Source: Solanum dulcamara (Eukaryota; Streptophyta; Magnoliopsida; Solanales; Solanaceae). Taken from it: a DNA stretch of 64,000 nucleotides. The notes under the pieces were generated by a model. That model did no database searches and was not told where the DNA came from. It saw only the letters and a program-made list of their open reading frames with translations. Positions 1 through 13,500 of this stretch are shown in pieces. The stretch covers positions 945,001 to 1,009,000 of the forward strand of contig NC_077245.1 in assembly GCF_947179165.1 (NCBI RefSeq). Direction: 5' to 3'. A program made the translations under genes and the position numbers. Every line of letters starts with the position of its first letter. Position 1 is the stretch's first letter.

Positions 1-1071
1 AATTAAAAAAAGACGAAAAAATAGAATAATATTTTAGTTCGTCTCATCAATCATGAAAAAGTGAGATATGGATTGTTATGTTGAAAGGACGTGGGAAATG
101 AAGGTGGGACCCACAACTTTTAACGCATCACATGCACTTTCTGAAGGCTCGACCCATCGCACTATAGAAAATATTCAAATTAATTAAGCATTAATTGTAA
201 TTTAATTTGAACTGTCATACTTAAAACTACAAAAATGTATACTTACTTATGTTAGTAATCTTTAATAATCTAAGATAGCAAGTAGTATCGAGTCAATTTA
301 CCTACACATTGATTATTATTAATGAATTAAGTGCATATTATTCTTTGTGGTATTGTCAAGATTTAGATAAATAAAATTAGAAAGTAAATCATCTTCAACA
401 TTCTCGTGCAATAATAATAATGATTTCATATAATAAAGTTTTTATAAACTTCCTACTACTGTTTAAGTGCTGTGTGGACCCCAGCACCGACACATCAAAC
501 TTTTCATATATTTATTGGTTTCCCCAGTTACAGACTTGCAGTTGTTAATTTCAAAAAAATTTCCACTAATATTTCCCTCTTTTTTTTATACGGCTACTAT
601 TTACGGGTCACATTCCCTATCTCAACTTAACTTTTAGTCTAATTAATTAATAATTAATACTATAGAGAATAGTCTTTGCCGACCTGACCGAATGAGATAT
701 ATCACTTTATTGATAATTTTGGTTTTAAACATGGGTAATGTTTAATGCAATTTGATAAGTGTAGTTTGGAGAAGATGAAGATTTTATTTGTATCTTATAA
801 ACATAGAAAAAACATTTAAAAAGATTTTCGAGTAAAGCAATTCAAAAGAGTTTTGAAAAGGAAATAATGAATTAATTGAAACAAATGGATAATTATATGA
901 AAACAAAAATGATTAAATCTGTACCGCACTATTAAATAAGACATGCCCTTCACTTTAATTCTTGCCTCCTACCCCATCTCTAGCCCACTCTTTCTTCTTT
1001 TAAAATCCTATTTCCACTCTGTTTTCTTATTATAGCAAATTTCAGTGCAACATAAAGTAAAGCAGAAAAAA
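1..1071. other. AT-rich upstream region of the SKS gene
   Basis: No gene is visible here. It holds the presumed promoter and 5' leader of the SKU5-similar gene that starts at 1072. The last 100 bases are pyrimidine-rich, as in plant leaders. I could not place a convincing TATA box. No repeat with clear ends was recognised. Confidence 0.6.
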
Positions 1072-4000
1072 ATGGTGCCGCTTCAACTCGCGGTAGCCGT
1101 GTTTTTAGTTGTAATCGGGAATACGGTAGTAGCAGAGGATCCTTACAGATACTTCGATTGGAATGTTACTTATGGAACTATTTATCCTCTTGGAGTTCCT
1201 CAACAGGTTCATTTCTCTGCGTTTTTTTTTTCTGGATCTGCATTTTTTTCGACCAATATGCTCATGTAAGGGTGATTTTTTTTATTTTTTGTATGTAGGG
1301 AATTCTAATTAATGGCCAATTTCCTGGTCCTGATATCAACTCAGTCACCAATGACAATCTCGTGATCAATGTCTACAACAGCTTGAATGAACCTTTTCTA
1401 CTTTCCTGGTAATTCACTAAACTTCCATTTTTCTATTCACAATTAATACGTTGAAGATCATGTATTACAGTTAACGGGCATTGTTTATCCGGTAATCGTA
1501 AGTTAAATTGGTCTACGTGTTTTTGACCTCGTGATAAATTCAACCGTACAAATTTTCGAACAAATAGGAATAACTACATAGGAATAAATTTTGGGTAATT
1601 TCCAATTTGGCTCGGGTTATATTTAAGTATCTGTCTAGTTAATATGGTTCTGCAGTCAGATCTCACTATAATAAGTGACTTAAGGCGAGTTCTGTGCTCT
1701 GAACCAATTATAATAAGCGGATTTAAGGTGAGTTTTGTGAGTTAAACTGAACTGATAGCTTTTCGCTTGAATTAATTATACATATAAGTGAAAAAAGTTT
1801 AAAATGTATGCATTTAATAAGATAAACATATATTAAAATAAACTAGCTCTAGATCCTGAATTCATCTTTATTTGTCACCCTTTTAGTACAAGCGGCAGAT
1901 TTTAGATTTCGAGATCAGTGGACATAAAATGTTATGTAGCTACTGCTAGTTTGTGATATTTGTATAGTTCTACACTTTTAAACAGAAAAGGGTTAAAAAG
2001 GGCATATGAAATTGAATTAAAATGTTCTTAGTTAATATTTTGATCTAAAAATATCTTTATTTATACGTGATGTGAAGGACATTTTTGTTCAAAGAGCAAA
2101 TAGACAGAGTATAGTTTGATATATACAGGGGTCCCTTTTTTCTTTTTCTTTTTTTGATTCCTTCTCATTTTAGCTGATTCTTGCGTCATTTCAAATAAAA
2201 AACAATTTGATTCGGATAATTTCATCTTGGAATAGTAATACTAGTGAATAAGTTTAAAATAGATGAAGTGAGAGTTGTAGATTTGATCTTAAAATTGAAT
2301 GATTCGGTGATTATGAACTTCTTCGGTGCGCACAAACTAGTACTCAACACAACAACAACAAATTCCGATATAATTTTATAAACGGAGTCTTGAAAATATA
2401 GCATATAAGTGAAGAGGCAATTTCTGAAAAATCTTGAAAGTGCACAAAAACTAGTATTGGAATTATTGATTATGTGGCTTAGGTAGGGATTATTGATTTT
2501 GTGGCTTAGGTAAGATTTGGACGCCAAGTTGACAAGTTCCACTTGCTTAGTGCTGGCTTCTACTAACAAAATAGGAAGGTCACCACATGGGCTTTGACAT
2601 CAACATTTTGCAAGTGTCGTCGGAATCTTCGTGCTTTTTCCTTTATTCATACGCCACGAATCAAATTTTAGCTATTTTTGGGCAGCAGCTTAATAAGTTA
2701 GTTATCCAGCTGTATAATTATTAGAAAGTTGTTTTCCAATTAATCATTCCAGACAACGATGTATAAGCAACAATAATCCGGTCCCGTTAGGGGATAATGA
2801 AATGTGGTAAGACGTTTGAGATTAATCAAAAGTTCTCATTTTAATAAGAATTCCATACGTTTAGATTTGGTAATTGAACTGTAGATAATATAATATGGAA
2901 TCGGACTCAGATTTGGAATGGATATAGCCTGATAACATGATAAAAGAATTGACTTAATTTTGACGTAACACAACTTTAAAAAATAGTTCATGATCCTAAG
3001 AAGAGAAGAATATTTTACACCCAATACAATGTCTGAACTCTAAATTTAGTCCTTAAAATGATAAAAATTATTGGTAAAAAGCGTTATACCATTTATTAGT
3101 ATGTTTACCCGTTAAATCAATAAATTTCGAGGGAAAAAATAAATATAATGTGAATTGTTTCTCCATGATATATGCAAAATCACATGGTTCCATGGGACGT
3201 GCTGAACAAATGATCGAATATTGAAAATATTAGATTGAATATAACTAGTCGGTGAGTCATGTGAAATGCATGTGAAAAGTAGCTGCAAATTCTCTGTTCC
3301 CTTTGAGGATCGTGCTTTGTCCATTGAATTAGATAAATAGTCGAAAGCGACGTTCGCTTTTACTTCTTCATATGGATTTGCCACCTTCCTTTCATAATAT
3401 TTATATTAATATGAGTATTTTATTATAATATTTATATTAATTGATATATAATTTTAAATTTTGAAAAATAAATAGTTAGTGTTGAGGATAAAATATGTAA
3501 AAATAATTGTGTTTTCTTTAATATGTTAAAACTTAAAAGTGACAAATAAAAATAATATTCTTGTTAAGTTCTAAAATATTAGGTAAATCAATGTCTCTAT
3601 GTTCTTGTTCATATATTATAGTCCATTTCGTGAATTATCTCATTTAAAAATTTAAATTAACATCTTATTATCTCGAAATATACATGTAGGAACGGAGTAC
3701 AGAACAGGAGAAACTCATTTGTAGACGGAGTATATGGAACAACATGCCCAATACCCCCAGGGAGAAATAACACATTCAATCTACAAGTGAAGGATCAAAT
3801 AGGGAGTTTTTACTACTTTCCATCTCTTGCATTCCACAAAGCTGCTGGTGGTTTTGGAGGGATTAGGATTCTTAGCAGGCCTAGAATTCCCGTCCCTTTT
3901 CCGGAACCCGCAAACGATTACACCATCCTCATTGGAGATTGGTACAAAAAGAATCACACGGTATTAATTTTTTTTACGCTATTCGTATATTAAAGTTAAA

Positions 4001-5973
4001 TTCGAAGCATAAGGGACACTTGCATGTATTAAATGGTCAAAAGAACCGTGGATTGTCTAATCACTTATGTCTTAAGAGTGTCGGTAAGGTAAAGTGGCCA
4101 GTTTTGTTTGCATTTTTTGGAATTTAGTGTGCTTTTTCTCATGGGCCCATTGTTTGTTTGGTCTGTCCTTGACCCAAATATGGACCCATTAGGACACCAC
4201 AACTGGAAAGTGCACCTTTTTTTATTTTTTTTTTTTATTTTTTTTTTAGAATCTCACATGGCTGAGGACCACAATCATCAATAACAAAAGCTTTCTTTAT
4301 TCTGAGTTAGCATGATTGAGCAGAGTCATGTGATTTCTAGATTTGTCAACCAAGTTGTATTAACTTTCAGTACTGAAGGACCATGATTATTGTTTTGAAA
4401 AGAAAATGTGGATTTATAAGTTTTAAGAGTTAAATGATATAAGTAAGTTTTAGCCATTGTTCAGTGACAGAAACTCAAGTTTGTTTATCATTTGAATTTC
4501 GTCGTATACAGGCGTTGAAAACAATTCTTGATGGAGGCAAGAAGTTACCTTTTCCTGATGGCATTCTTATCAACGGTCGTGGTCCTAATGGTGTTACATT
4601 CACAGTTGAGCAAGGTAAAAAGAACGACGAATATTGGCATTAAGGACATGTCGTAGCCTAATGTCATGACATTTCTGAAAATCTAACATATTGAGTTTTT
4701 TTCTTGTTAACAGGGAAAACTTATAGACTGAGGATATCAAATGTTGGATTGCAAAATTCGTTGAATTTCCGTGTAGAAGGACACAAAATGACATTAGTTG
4801 AAGTAGAAGGAACACACACATTGCAAACAACTTATTCCTCACTTGATGTTCATGTTGGGCAATCCTACTCTGTCCTCATTACAGCTAATCAAGAAGCAAA
4901 AGACCACTACATTGTTGTTTCATCTCGTTTCACGACTCCAGTCCTTACCACCACCGCTGTACTTCACTATAGCAGCTCTAACACCCCCGTGTCCGGTCCT
5001 CCTCCTGGTGGACCTACCATCCAAGTCGACTGGTCCCTTAATCAGGCCCGCTCTATCAGGTATGGACATTTTCCATCAAGCTCATATGTGGATCACGTTA
5101 TCTGATTCAAAGTAGCTGATAAACATTGATTGTGTATTATAGGACAAACTTGTCAGCAAGTGGACCAAGGCCAAATCCACAAGGTTCATACCATTATGGT
5201 ATGATCAACACAACTAGAACCATCAGACTTGCTAGCTCTGCTGGTCAAGTGAATGGCAAACAGAGATATGCAGTCAACAGCGTGTCGTTTGTGCCACTTG
5301 ATACTCCTCTCAAACTTCTCGACTACTTCAAAGTTGGTGGATTCAAAGTTGGAAGCATATCTGATGCCCCAACTGGTGGAGGAATTTACCAAGACACGTC
5401 TGTCCTAGGCGTCGATTACAGAAAATTCATTGAGATTATATTCGAGAACAATGAGGACATCGTCCAGAGCTGGCATCTTGATGGCTACTCTTTTTGGGTT
5501 GTAGGGTATGTTAGAACAAAATTCACTACTCGTGCCCTGTGATTTTCTAACATATACATCTTATTTTCATTCTTGATTTTGATTTTGTCCTATGTTAAAT
5601 GCAGGATGGATGGAGGGCAGTGGACTCAAGCTAGTAGGAACGGATACAATCTTCGCGATGCAGTTTCACGTTGCACAACTCAGGTAACAACGAAACAGAG
5701 GAAACAGAATTTGAAATCTATTGAGAAGGTAAACTAACGCGATAAAATGTTAAAATGTAGGTCTATCCCAAGTCATGGACCGCGATATACATTGCATTGG
5801 ACAATGTTGGAATGTGGAACCTAAGGACTGAATTTTGGGCACGACAGTACCTCGGACAACAACTTTACATGAGAGTTTACACAGACTCTACCTCATTGAG
5901 AGACGAATATCCCATTCCAAAGGGAGCTCGTCTTTGTGGCAAGGTGGCTGGCCGGCACACACGACCACTTTAA
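1072..5973 (+). CDS. SKS: SKU5-similar (SKS) multicopper-oxidase-like protein
   Basis: Eight exons: 1072-1206, 1299-1408, 3690-3960, 4512-4614, 4714-5059, 5143-5505, 5605-5683, 5761-5973. All introns are GT-AG and the phases close to 539 aa, the usual SKS length. The ATG at 1072 is chosen because it opens a hydrophobic signal peptide (about residues 1-21, ending VVA before EDPYRYFDWNVTYG). Three cupredoxin domains follow. Diagnostic segments are QVKDQIGSFYYFPS, GGFGGIRILSRPRIPVP, VEVEGTHTLQ, DGYSFWVVGMDGGQW and EFWARQYLGQQLYMRVY. The His-Cys-His copper cluster of true ascorbate or laccase-type oxidases is missing: the C-terminal site reads NVGMWNLRTEFWARQYL and domain 1 has WNGVQNRRNSF. As known for the SKU5 family, it is therefore probably not an ordinary oxidase but a secreted cell-wall/membrane-face protein linked to directional growth or pollen and root growth. 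It ends GRHTRPL with no GPI-anchor tail, so it belongs with the unanchored SKS proteins. Intron 2 is unusually long (2.28 kb) and holds a 27-bp direct duplication near 2462-2515. The family call is firm; the exact orthologue is not. Confidence 0.93.
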
Positions 5974-7520
5974 GCAAATTCTTGTAGAGGAGAATTTTAT
6001 TTTATACAATCCTTGTATTATTGCGAGTTTAGAAGTAATGCCTTATTACTACTATTACTACTACTAGCTGCTAATTTGAATGACCTTAGCTCAAGGTCGC
6101 ATTCTTTCTTTAATTCCACGAAACATTATATTTTGTTATTTCCTCATTGTTGTAGTTGCCTTAAATTATGATAAATGAAGTGGTTTTTTAATTACTGTAT
6201 GCACATTGCCAGATTCCATGTTTTTTCATTCTTTTGGGTTTCTAATACTCCGACTAATTTTGATTTGCATTGGAAAGTTCCATTGCAAAGACGATTCTAT
6301 TTCTGTTACACCATAACCTTTATGACTCTATTTCCGTTCCACCATAACCTTTGGTGGTATTATCAACCTGATTCACTCGTTAACATATCCTCTTCACTTT
6401 TTATTTGGTAAATTCAGATAGTTTCAATCTAGCTTAAAGAGATTGAATATGTGACAAAATCTTTCTGTAGGTCACAACTCACAAGCTAATCAATATGCAT
6501 AGTAAATGCATTTAAAAATTATGTGAAGGGTTATTGAAACTCAACTATATTGGTTCCAAATTTGATGAGCATTTACGCTTATTTATGTTCAAAAGAACCG
6601 ACATTTCAATTGTGTGGGTGAATGCAGGTTTCTCTTGTCATCATTTTTTTTTTTACACTTTAAGTCCTTTAGGCCTTAAGCTTTAATGGTTGGGAAATAA
6701 TAACCCTTTCATCTTTTGAATGAAACGGTAGCCTCTTAAATAACTTATAGAGTGATGTAAGTTTCTTATAAACTTTTATCATGACGTTACAACTTATAAC
6801 TATTGCAGGTTGAATTTATGTTACACTTTTAGTTGGCCAAAATGACATTACGAACGGTATAAGGAGTCCTCTATTTCTTCTTTCTTCCATTTGCTCAGAA
6901 GTTGCTCGATCAAAAGAGATATGTCCTCTGCCATGAGTGCATTTCAATCTTGTGGTGTATTCATTTGTAGTGAGTAGGGCCGTCCTATGAGTAACTCTCT
7001 CCAATGAAGAAGCTAGCACAAGAATGAGACAGGGCATTGAAAAGTTAAAGAGAAGGGACTGTCGTTGGTGCATAACCAAGCTTCTCTGCTCGACATCTTT
7101 TTCCGTGCATAAACTAATCTTAGCCTTCGAACCGTATAAACAAGAAAGCCAATATAGTTTAGATATTCAAAAGGTACATGAAAACTATTATATCAATTGT
7201 AAATTTTCCTATATAACAAATAATCTTAAATTATTGATTAAAGTTCAATTTTTTTTTTAAAAAAATGGGGCAGGTAAAAAACAACGGAGGAGGAAGTATT
7301 TTTCTAACTAATATTAAAAGTTAGGAGGATTAAGTGAAATTTTAAATTATAGTTAAAAAAAAGGATTCATTAAATCAAAAGATTAAGAAGAATGTCAAAA
7401 TACAAGTTCTTTTTTGATAATATGCCCAAATTTAAAGCATTATTAAAAAATTAGAAAAAGGGGGAGAAAGTGCGATTTATTTGGTTCAAAAGTAGTGCCG
7501 CCAGTCGCCAAATTTACCTG
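5974..7520. other. Intergenic region, SKS 3' end to PUS10 start
   Basis: This holds the SKS 3' UTR and the PUS10 promoter/leader. Short open frames at 6175-6411, 6816-7079 and 7024-7260 show no family resemblance and are treated as chance. No transposon ends were recognised. Confidence 0.5.
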
Positions 7521-10500
7521 ATGCCGGAGATGGCCAGTGAAGTTGCGGCGGCGAAGGTAACCGGCGTCAAGAACTTGAGTTCGGCTGAAGCTGCGGCGGC
7601 GGAGGAGAAGCTACGGCTTCTCCGCGAAGCCGTCCAAGCTCTGCCGGTGAACGCCGTCAAAGATTTATGGTCCATTGGGGTATGTTTGTTCTTTATTGAT
7701 ATTCTTATAAAACGATTAATTTTGTTTCTTAGAAAAGTGTTGAACTTTCTTTTGTATGTTTTTGAGTTAGAATTTGTTATCAATCAACTTGATTGCTAGT
7801 TTTTTTTTTTTTTTTTTTTTTTAATGTTTAGTTTATTGCTCTGAAATAAAAACTTAAACTTTCTTGTAGTATCACATAGATATTTCCTATATTAGTACAT
7901 TAGTGTAGTTCATTGAAACTATGTATTATTTGGAGAAGGGAAAGAAAAGGGTCTTAAAAGTTTTAGCTTTAGAGTTAATTCGAGCTAGAAGTCGTTCTAC
8001 AAGTTTCTTCGAGATTTAATTAGATCATATAAGATAGAAAGCTAAATCACTAGTCAAGAAATTGGGGTGGTGGTGGTGGTGGGGGGGTTGGCATGTATAA
8101 ACAGAGCGCGAAGTTTTGCAGTGAATCTTCATTTTCATAGAGTAGGTTGGGACGTTGGGTATGAAATGTACATTTCTTGAATTGGGAGATACAGATTGTT
8201 TTAAACATGTCTTTTGATAAAATCCACATAATCCCCCTCCGTTTATTATTGGTGAAGGTAATTTGATTATTCACTATGGTCGGTCATCCATCTGTAATTA
8301 GTTTTTCTTGTCATTGGAGTAGAAGATGTTTTCTATTAATTCTTAATCTAGCGACTCATAAATCTCCTTTTTTATTTTTTTATTTAGGCATGTGTTCGAT
8401 GCATTTTTCGACTATTTGGACTTCACGAACTCATGTGTGCACATCCTTCACTCTCTATATCAAAGTGGTGTGATATTTTAGAAGATGTAATGAGAAAGAA
8501 AGATGGGGAATTTAATGAGCAATCACATCAAGAACGATCAAGGGAGACAAACTTTTGCAAAATTTGCTTAGGCATTTTGCAATTTCTCTATTATGATGAT
8601 ACTGGAACTTTATTGAAAAAGTATAGTGCCGATGACTTTGCCGTAGTAATTTCTGAACTTATAATACAACATTATCAACAAATTGATAGTTTTTCTCTTG
8701 AAGTCTCATTACCTTCGGCAGTAGCAGAAAATGATCAAGCAGTCTGGTAAGATTTTAGAGTCTCATGAATTTCTTTATCAATTTCATTCACGTTGGGTCA
8801 AAATCTTTATGCTAAGAGATATGACTGCATATTATTTTCTTTCTTTGATCTGAAACTAATACTTGGATTTTGTTGGTTTTCACCATTAACTTCCATATAT
8901 ATTCCTATGTAATTTGAATAACTTCCAACATATTTTGGTTTTCAGGTTGTATATGAAAAATAAGTACCGCCATGAACTTTGGTTCCAAGAGAAGGCTGAA
9001 TGCCAATTCATTTCTACAAAAGACATCTTGAAATTGTTAGTGATAAATCCATTACAAAGATTGTTGGTAATGAAATCTTCTTTTTCTGATCTCTTTTGCA
9101 CCTCTTCAGTAATGTCAATATTTTGAAACTTTATGGATTAGAATTATGTTGGTAATAATTGTTATTTATCATTTTGGTGTGAACATATATGGCATAATCT
9201 ACCTTGAAATTGAGAACATACATTGGGGACAAACGTTCTAACTGAAATGCACTGTGCTGGTTGCTCAATATATAAACCTGTAAAATAGAGGATATAAATG
9301 TAATGGTTTGTTCATGTTCTGCAGGGTGTAAAGTCTAGTCAAAGTTCTTTTCGTGTTCGCTTAACATACTCACATTCTGATGCATTAACAAGAGATGACT
9401 TTCAGGAAGGGAATGGAGGAAATAAGAGGAGGAAAACAGGCATGCTATCTTATCAAAATGCTTCTCTTTTTCCCATTTGAGATTTAAGTTTCTAATACTT
9501 GTACCTTACCTGCTGTCTTCTCATTACTCTGTCTCAAAGGGTTGAATTACTATCGGAGGTGATAGTTGCCTTCTTCATTTTTCTTTTGTTTTGACTTTTG
9601 AACGATATTTAGTTTTCATGTATTCCTCTTGTTAGTAAATCTCATGGCCTAGAATCATATGCTAGAATGACGTAAATAGATGATACTTCTGATGTTATGA
9701 TTGTTTACTCTACGGAGCTTACGTCAAAAAATCTTCTGCTTTAGGTTCTTCCAATTGTTTCCCTTACCTATATTTAGTACCTCCAGCAGTATCATCTTTC
9801 ATACTAATATTTTCTTTCATATGCTGTCTGGAGCAGACTGGTTGTAAAAATTTTGTTCCAAATGCGATATTGTAGTTAAATTGAAATTTAAGGATCCTGC
9901 TCGATTCAATATTAGGAGATTATGACTCTAATATCAATGTTCAAAGGAATTAGTTTTAAAACAAAAGGAAAATAGAGATGCATGAATTGTGACTTCTATG
10001 CTCCTGCATTGATTATTGGATCTAAAAGCTAAAGCGGAACAAGTATTCTCTCAGTTGTCTTCTCATTGCCTGTGCTAACAAAGTTCCATTCTGTGCTCCA
10101 TAATATTTGCTGGATTAAATGTTGCTTGGTTGAGCAATAGAATGTATCAACTGATTGTTGACAGACAAAGCAGGTTTCATTGGTGACCTCAAGATAACTG
10201 GGGAATCTGTTACTCCCCATGTTGAGTCTTTTGATAATCATATTGGTGATGGAGATGGACTGACAAAAGTTTCTCCCAAAGAGTCCCAAGATCTCAGTCG
10301 TAGTTACTTAATGACTCAGTTAGATAAGGTAATGAGGACTTCCATTTCATTTTCTGCACTTCATATGATGGAACTCCTGTCTAAGCAGTGTAACTATTCA
10401 ATCGATTTGAAGTATATTCAATGTGCATATTTCTATATCATATATAGTGAGATTTTCTGCAGGTCGGTAAGCCTTGTTGTCTGACCATTCATTGCTGTAG

Positions 10501-13500
10501 AAGCTCTCTATATATTGGAGGGAGATATCTTAAGGTATAGCTAATTCAACCTGAAAAGCTTTGTTGTAAATATATTTCTCTGCAAAACCCCATGAATAAG
10601 CACCAATGGCTGTTTGTCAATGATTCTGAGCTCTGCATCCAATTTAGTTTCTTTGTCTCCAAAACATCATCGTCAGTATTTATGCTGCTTTCTGTACTTC
10701 AAAAAGGAGTAACAAGACAGAAGCTTTAGACCAAATATACGGAAAACCTCTATGCTACTGTAATACACTAGAGCTCTCTAGACTGCAGTTACCTTTTGCT
10801 TTGGGTAATAAATGACTTCAGAAACATCTGGTGAGCTTTGGCTCTTGTGCTGTTTTCTCTCACCGGAAAACTACTACTGTATTACCTATGGAGTACTATA
10901 TACTAGTATTTCCTTTGCTTTCCCCAATTTTCATATTCAAAGTTACAAGGTGAAGGATGCAAAATGTCGTGGAGAAGTTAAATCATCTTATGTGAAGGAC
11001 TTTTATAGGATGTATGTAGATTGGGGATTGTTGCTTGAGGAAATCTTAGTTGTCGGTGAAACGCACTGTCATTTGACTATTAGGTATAATTTTTCATTTT
11101 TGTTGGCTAAACATTGTAAACCAATAGCTTGCACATGTAGCCGACACCTTAAGGCAAAGTAGAGTAACTCACGACTTTTGAAAACCCCTGCAAATCGGGT
11201 GGCTCTGGTAATATGTAAAAGAATGTAATCATCCAACCCAAAATCTGGGAATAAGTAGAGTGATTAACAACATTTATTATCCCTTTGGAAGCCATTATAT
11301 ATCTGATGTAGGACATTATACATCTGTTAAGAATTTGAAATTGTGGAAGGTGGCTTATTCTTCAAACATAACTTACTAAATTACCATTGGAGATATAGGT
11401 TATAATTAGTCAGCTAAGCTCAATCTTGGTCTTCCCACTATTATAGGACATGTGAAGTAAGCAAGCCCATGTGCTATTGTCATGTCTGTTTCTGAGAAGG
11501 TTTATTTCTATATTTGTAAATTCGGCTTCTTGCTCATTATCATCAAACTTTATCTTCGATCAATCCTTCTTAGTCTCATAGTCCATTTAAAAAGTTGCTT
11601 TCATGGAGTATTGACCAACTGATAATGTGCCTTAACTGCAGTATTCAAGAAATGTCAGCCAGACACGCTGGGTTATTGATGATGAACGAATGGGAGAAGC
11701 ATCCGTTGAGGTATCGCCCTATTCTTCATAGAAGTAATTCCTATTGTTGGTAGTTACTGCGATTATAAATGTTAACCCTTCTTTTGAATGTTCTCTTAGG
11801 AAATAATAGGTGGGGCTATCCTTCCTATCTTCCAGGGCGACAATTATAAGTTTCATGCTGCCGGTAGGGAGGACATTGATGTAAGAAAGATCTGTTTTCT
11901 GACAGACCCATAAGTGTTGGATGATTATTGATCCTCTAGTCTCAACACTACCTTTCTCAGGTTCGGATGCTGGGTACAGGCCGTCCTTTTCTGGTAGAGA
12001 TACAAAATGCACACCAAGTCCCTTCTGAAGCGCTCATTAAAGAAATGGAGAGTAAAATTAATAGTCTAGAAAGTCAATATGTGAGTTAATATTTCTAAGC
12101 TGTCTTTGCTAACTTAAATGAGTGTGGAGCACATTGCACCACATCATTTGCAAAATATATATGCAACAGTCTTTACATATTTTGAATCAGGTCCGGGTTA
12201 AATATCTTAGAGCTGTAGGTAGTCAAGGGTGGGATCTCATGCGTGAAGGAGAGGCAGAGAAGCAGGTAAACCTCTGGCTATTTAAGCTAGTATTAGCTTA
12301 TTTACTAGCAGATCTCTGCTTAAAAGAATACTTTTTCTCCATCTATTTTTTCATAAGAAGTTTCTTTCCATCCAATACAGAAGCAGTACGCTGCATTGGT
12401 GTGGATTTCTTGTCCTGTCAGTGATGAAGATTTGCAAACTATATCATCACTAAAGGAATTGGTGAGTGGTTCTCTATTTGCATCTACTGGAAAGAGTTTG
12501 AAGAATTCCTAATCGTTTGTGAATTTTGCGATAAACATATCACAAATATATTCTTACATATATTAATTAAGGGTGTGTTCGGTAGGATTGAAAATGTTTT
12601 TAAGGAAAACAAATGGGTTTCTTACTTATTTTCTTGTGTTCGGTACGTAAACCAAAAATATTATCCTAAGAGTATTTGTATATAATCTAGACAAATACTA
12701 CTAGAGATGAGGGTGTGGGATGGTTGGACATGGGGGCTATGGGGGTAGGGGAGAAGATGAGGTGTGTTGGAGAGTGGGGAGGCCACAATCAATGTGGAAT
12801 GCTACTTGTGGAACTTGTTTTCCTTACTTTCAATAGGGAAGTCATTTTCCTCATTTTTAAGGAATTTTTTTCTAGAGAAAATGTTTTTCAAAAATTTTGA
12901 TCAACCTAACATGAGAAAATTAGAGAACATGTTCTAAAAAATATTTTCATCCGTACCGAACACACCCTAAAAGAATTTATTAGAAATATATTGTAATAAA
13001 CAACTAAGACCAATATTACCTTTAGCATATCATAATTGGAAACGAAGTGTGCATTCTTTTTGCTTTCAAAAGAATACATTTTAAATTTTCATAGAGCACT
13101 AACTTTAATTAACTGTTGGAGCGCCTGGCATGATTGTTCATTTACCATATCGCCTTCTTCTAATTATAAGCTTTAAACTACTACTAAACATGGGTCTAGC
13201 ATCAAATGTAATTGTGTGTGTAATCTGATAATTTGTTAAAGTGCTGATCCACCACCATCTTATCTAATAATATGTTTCATTTTCTCTCCGTTTTTTTTGT
13301 TTCTCTGGGCTTCAGAAAGTTACTCAAAAAACGCCTATAAGGGTTCTTCATCGCCGAAGTCCATTGGAGAGAGAGAAAATTATACATTGGTATGAAGAAT
13401 TTCTAGCAACAGACTAACAACTATGGGTTTACTTCTATATCAATCATGACTAGTGTTGTTTCTTGTGACAGGATGCAAGTGGAGAGGATATCTGGAAGCT

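Noticed and set aside
3112..3384. 90-aa minus-strand frame in SKS intron 2
   Set aside because: Begins with a plausible start but is confined to the intron, has no known motif and no promoter signs.
10812..11162. 116-aa frame in PUS10 intron 6
   Set aside because: It does not splice in phase with the flanking PUS10 exons and has no family resemblance.
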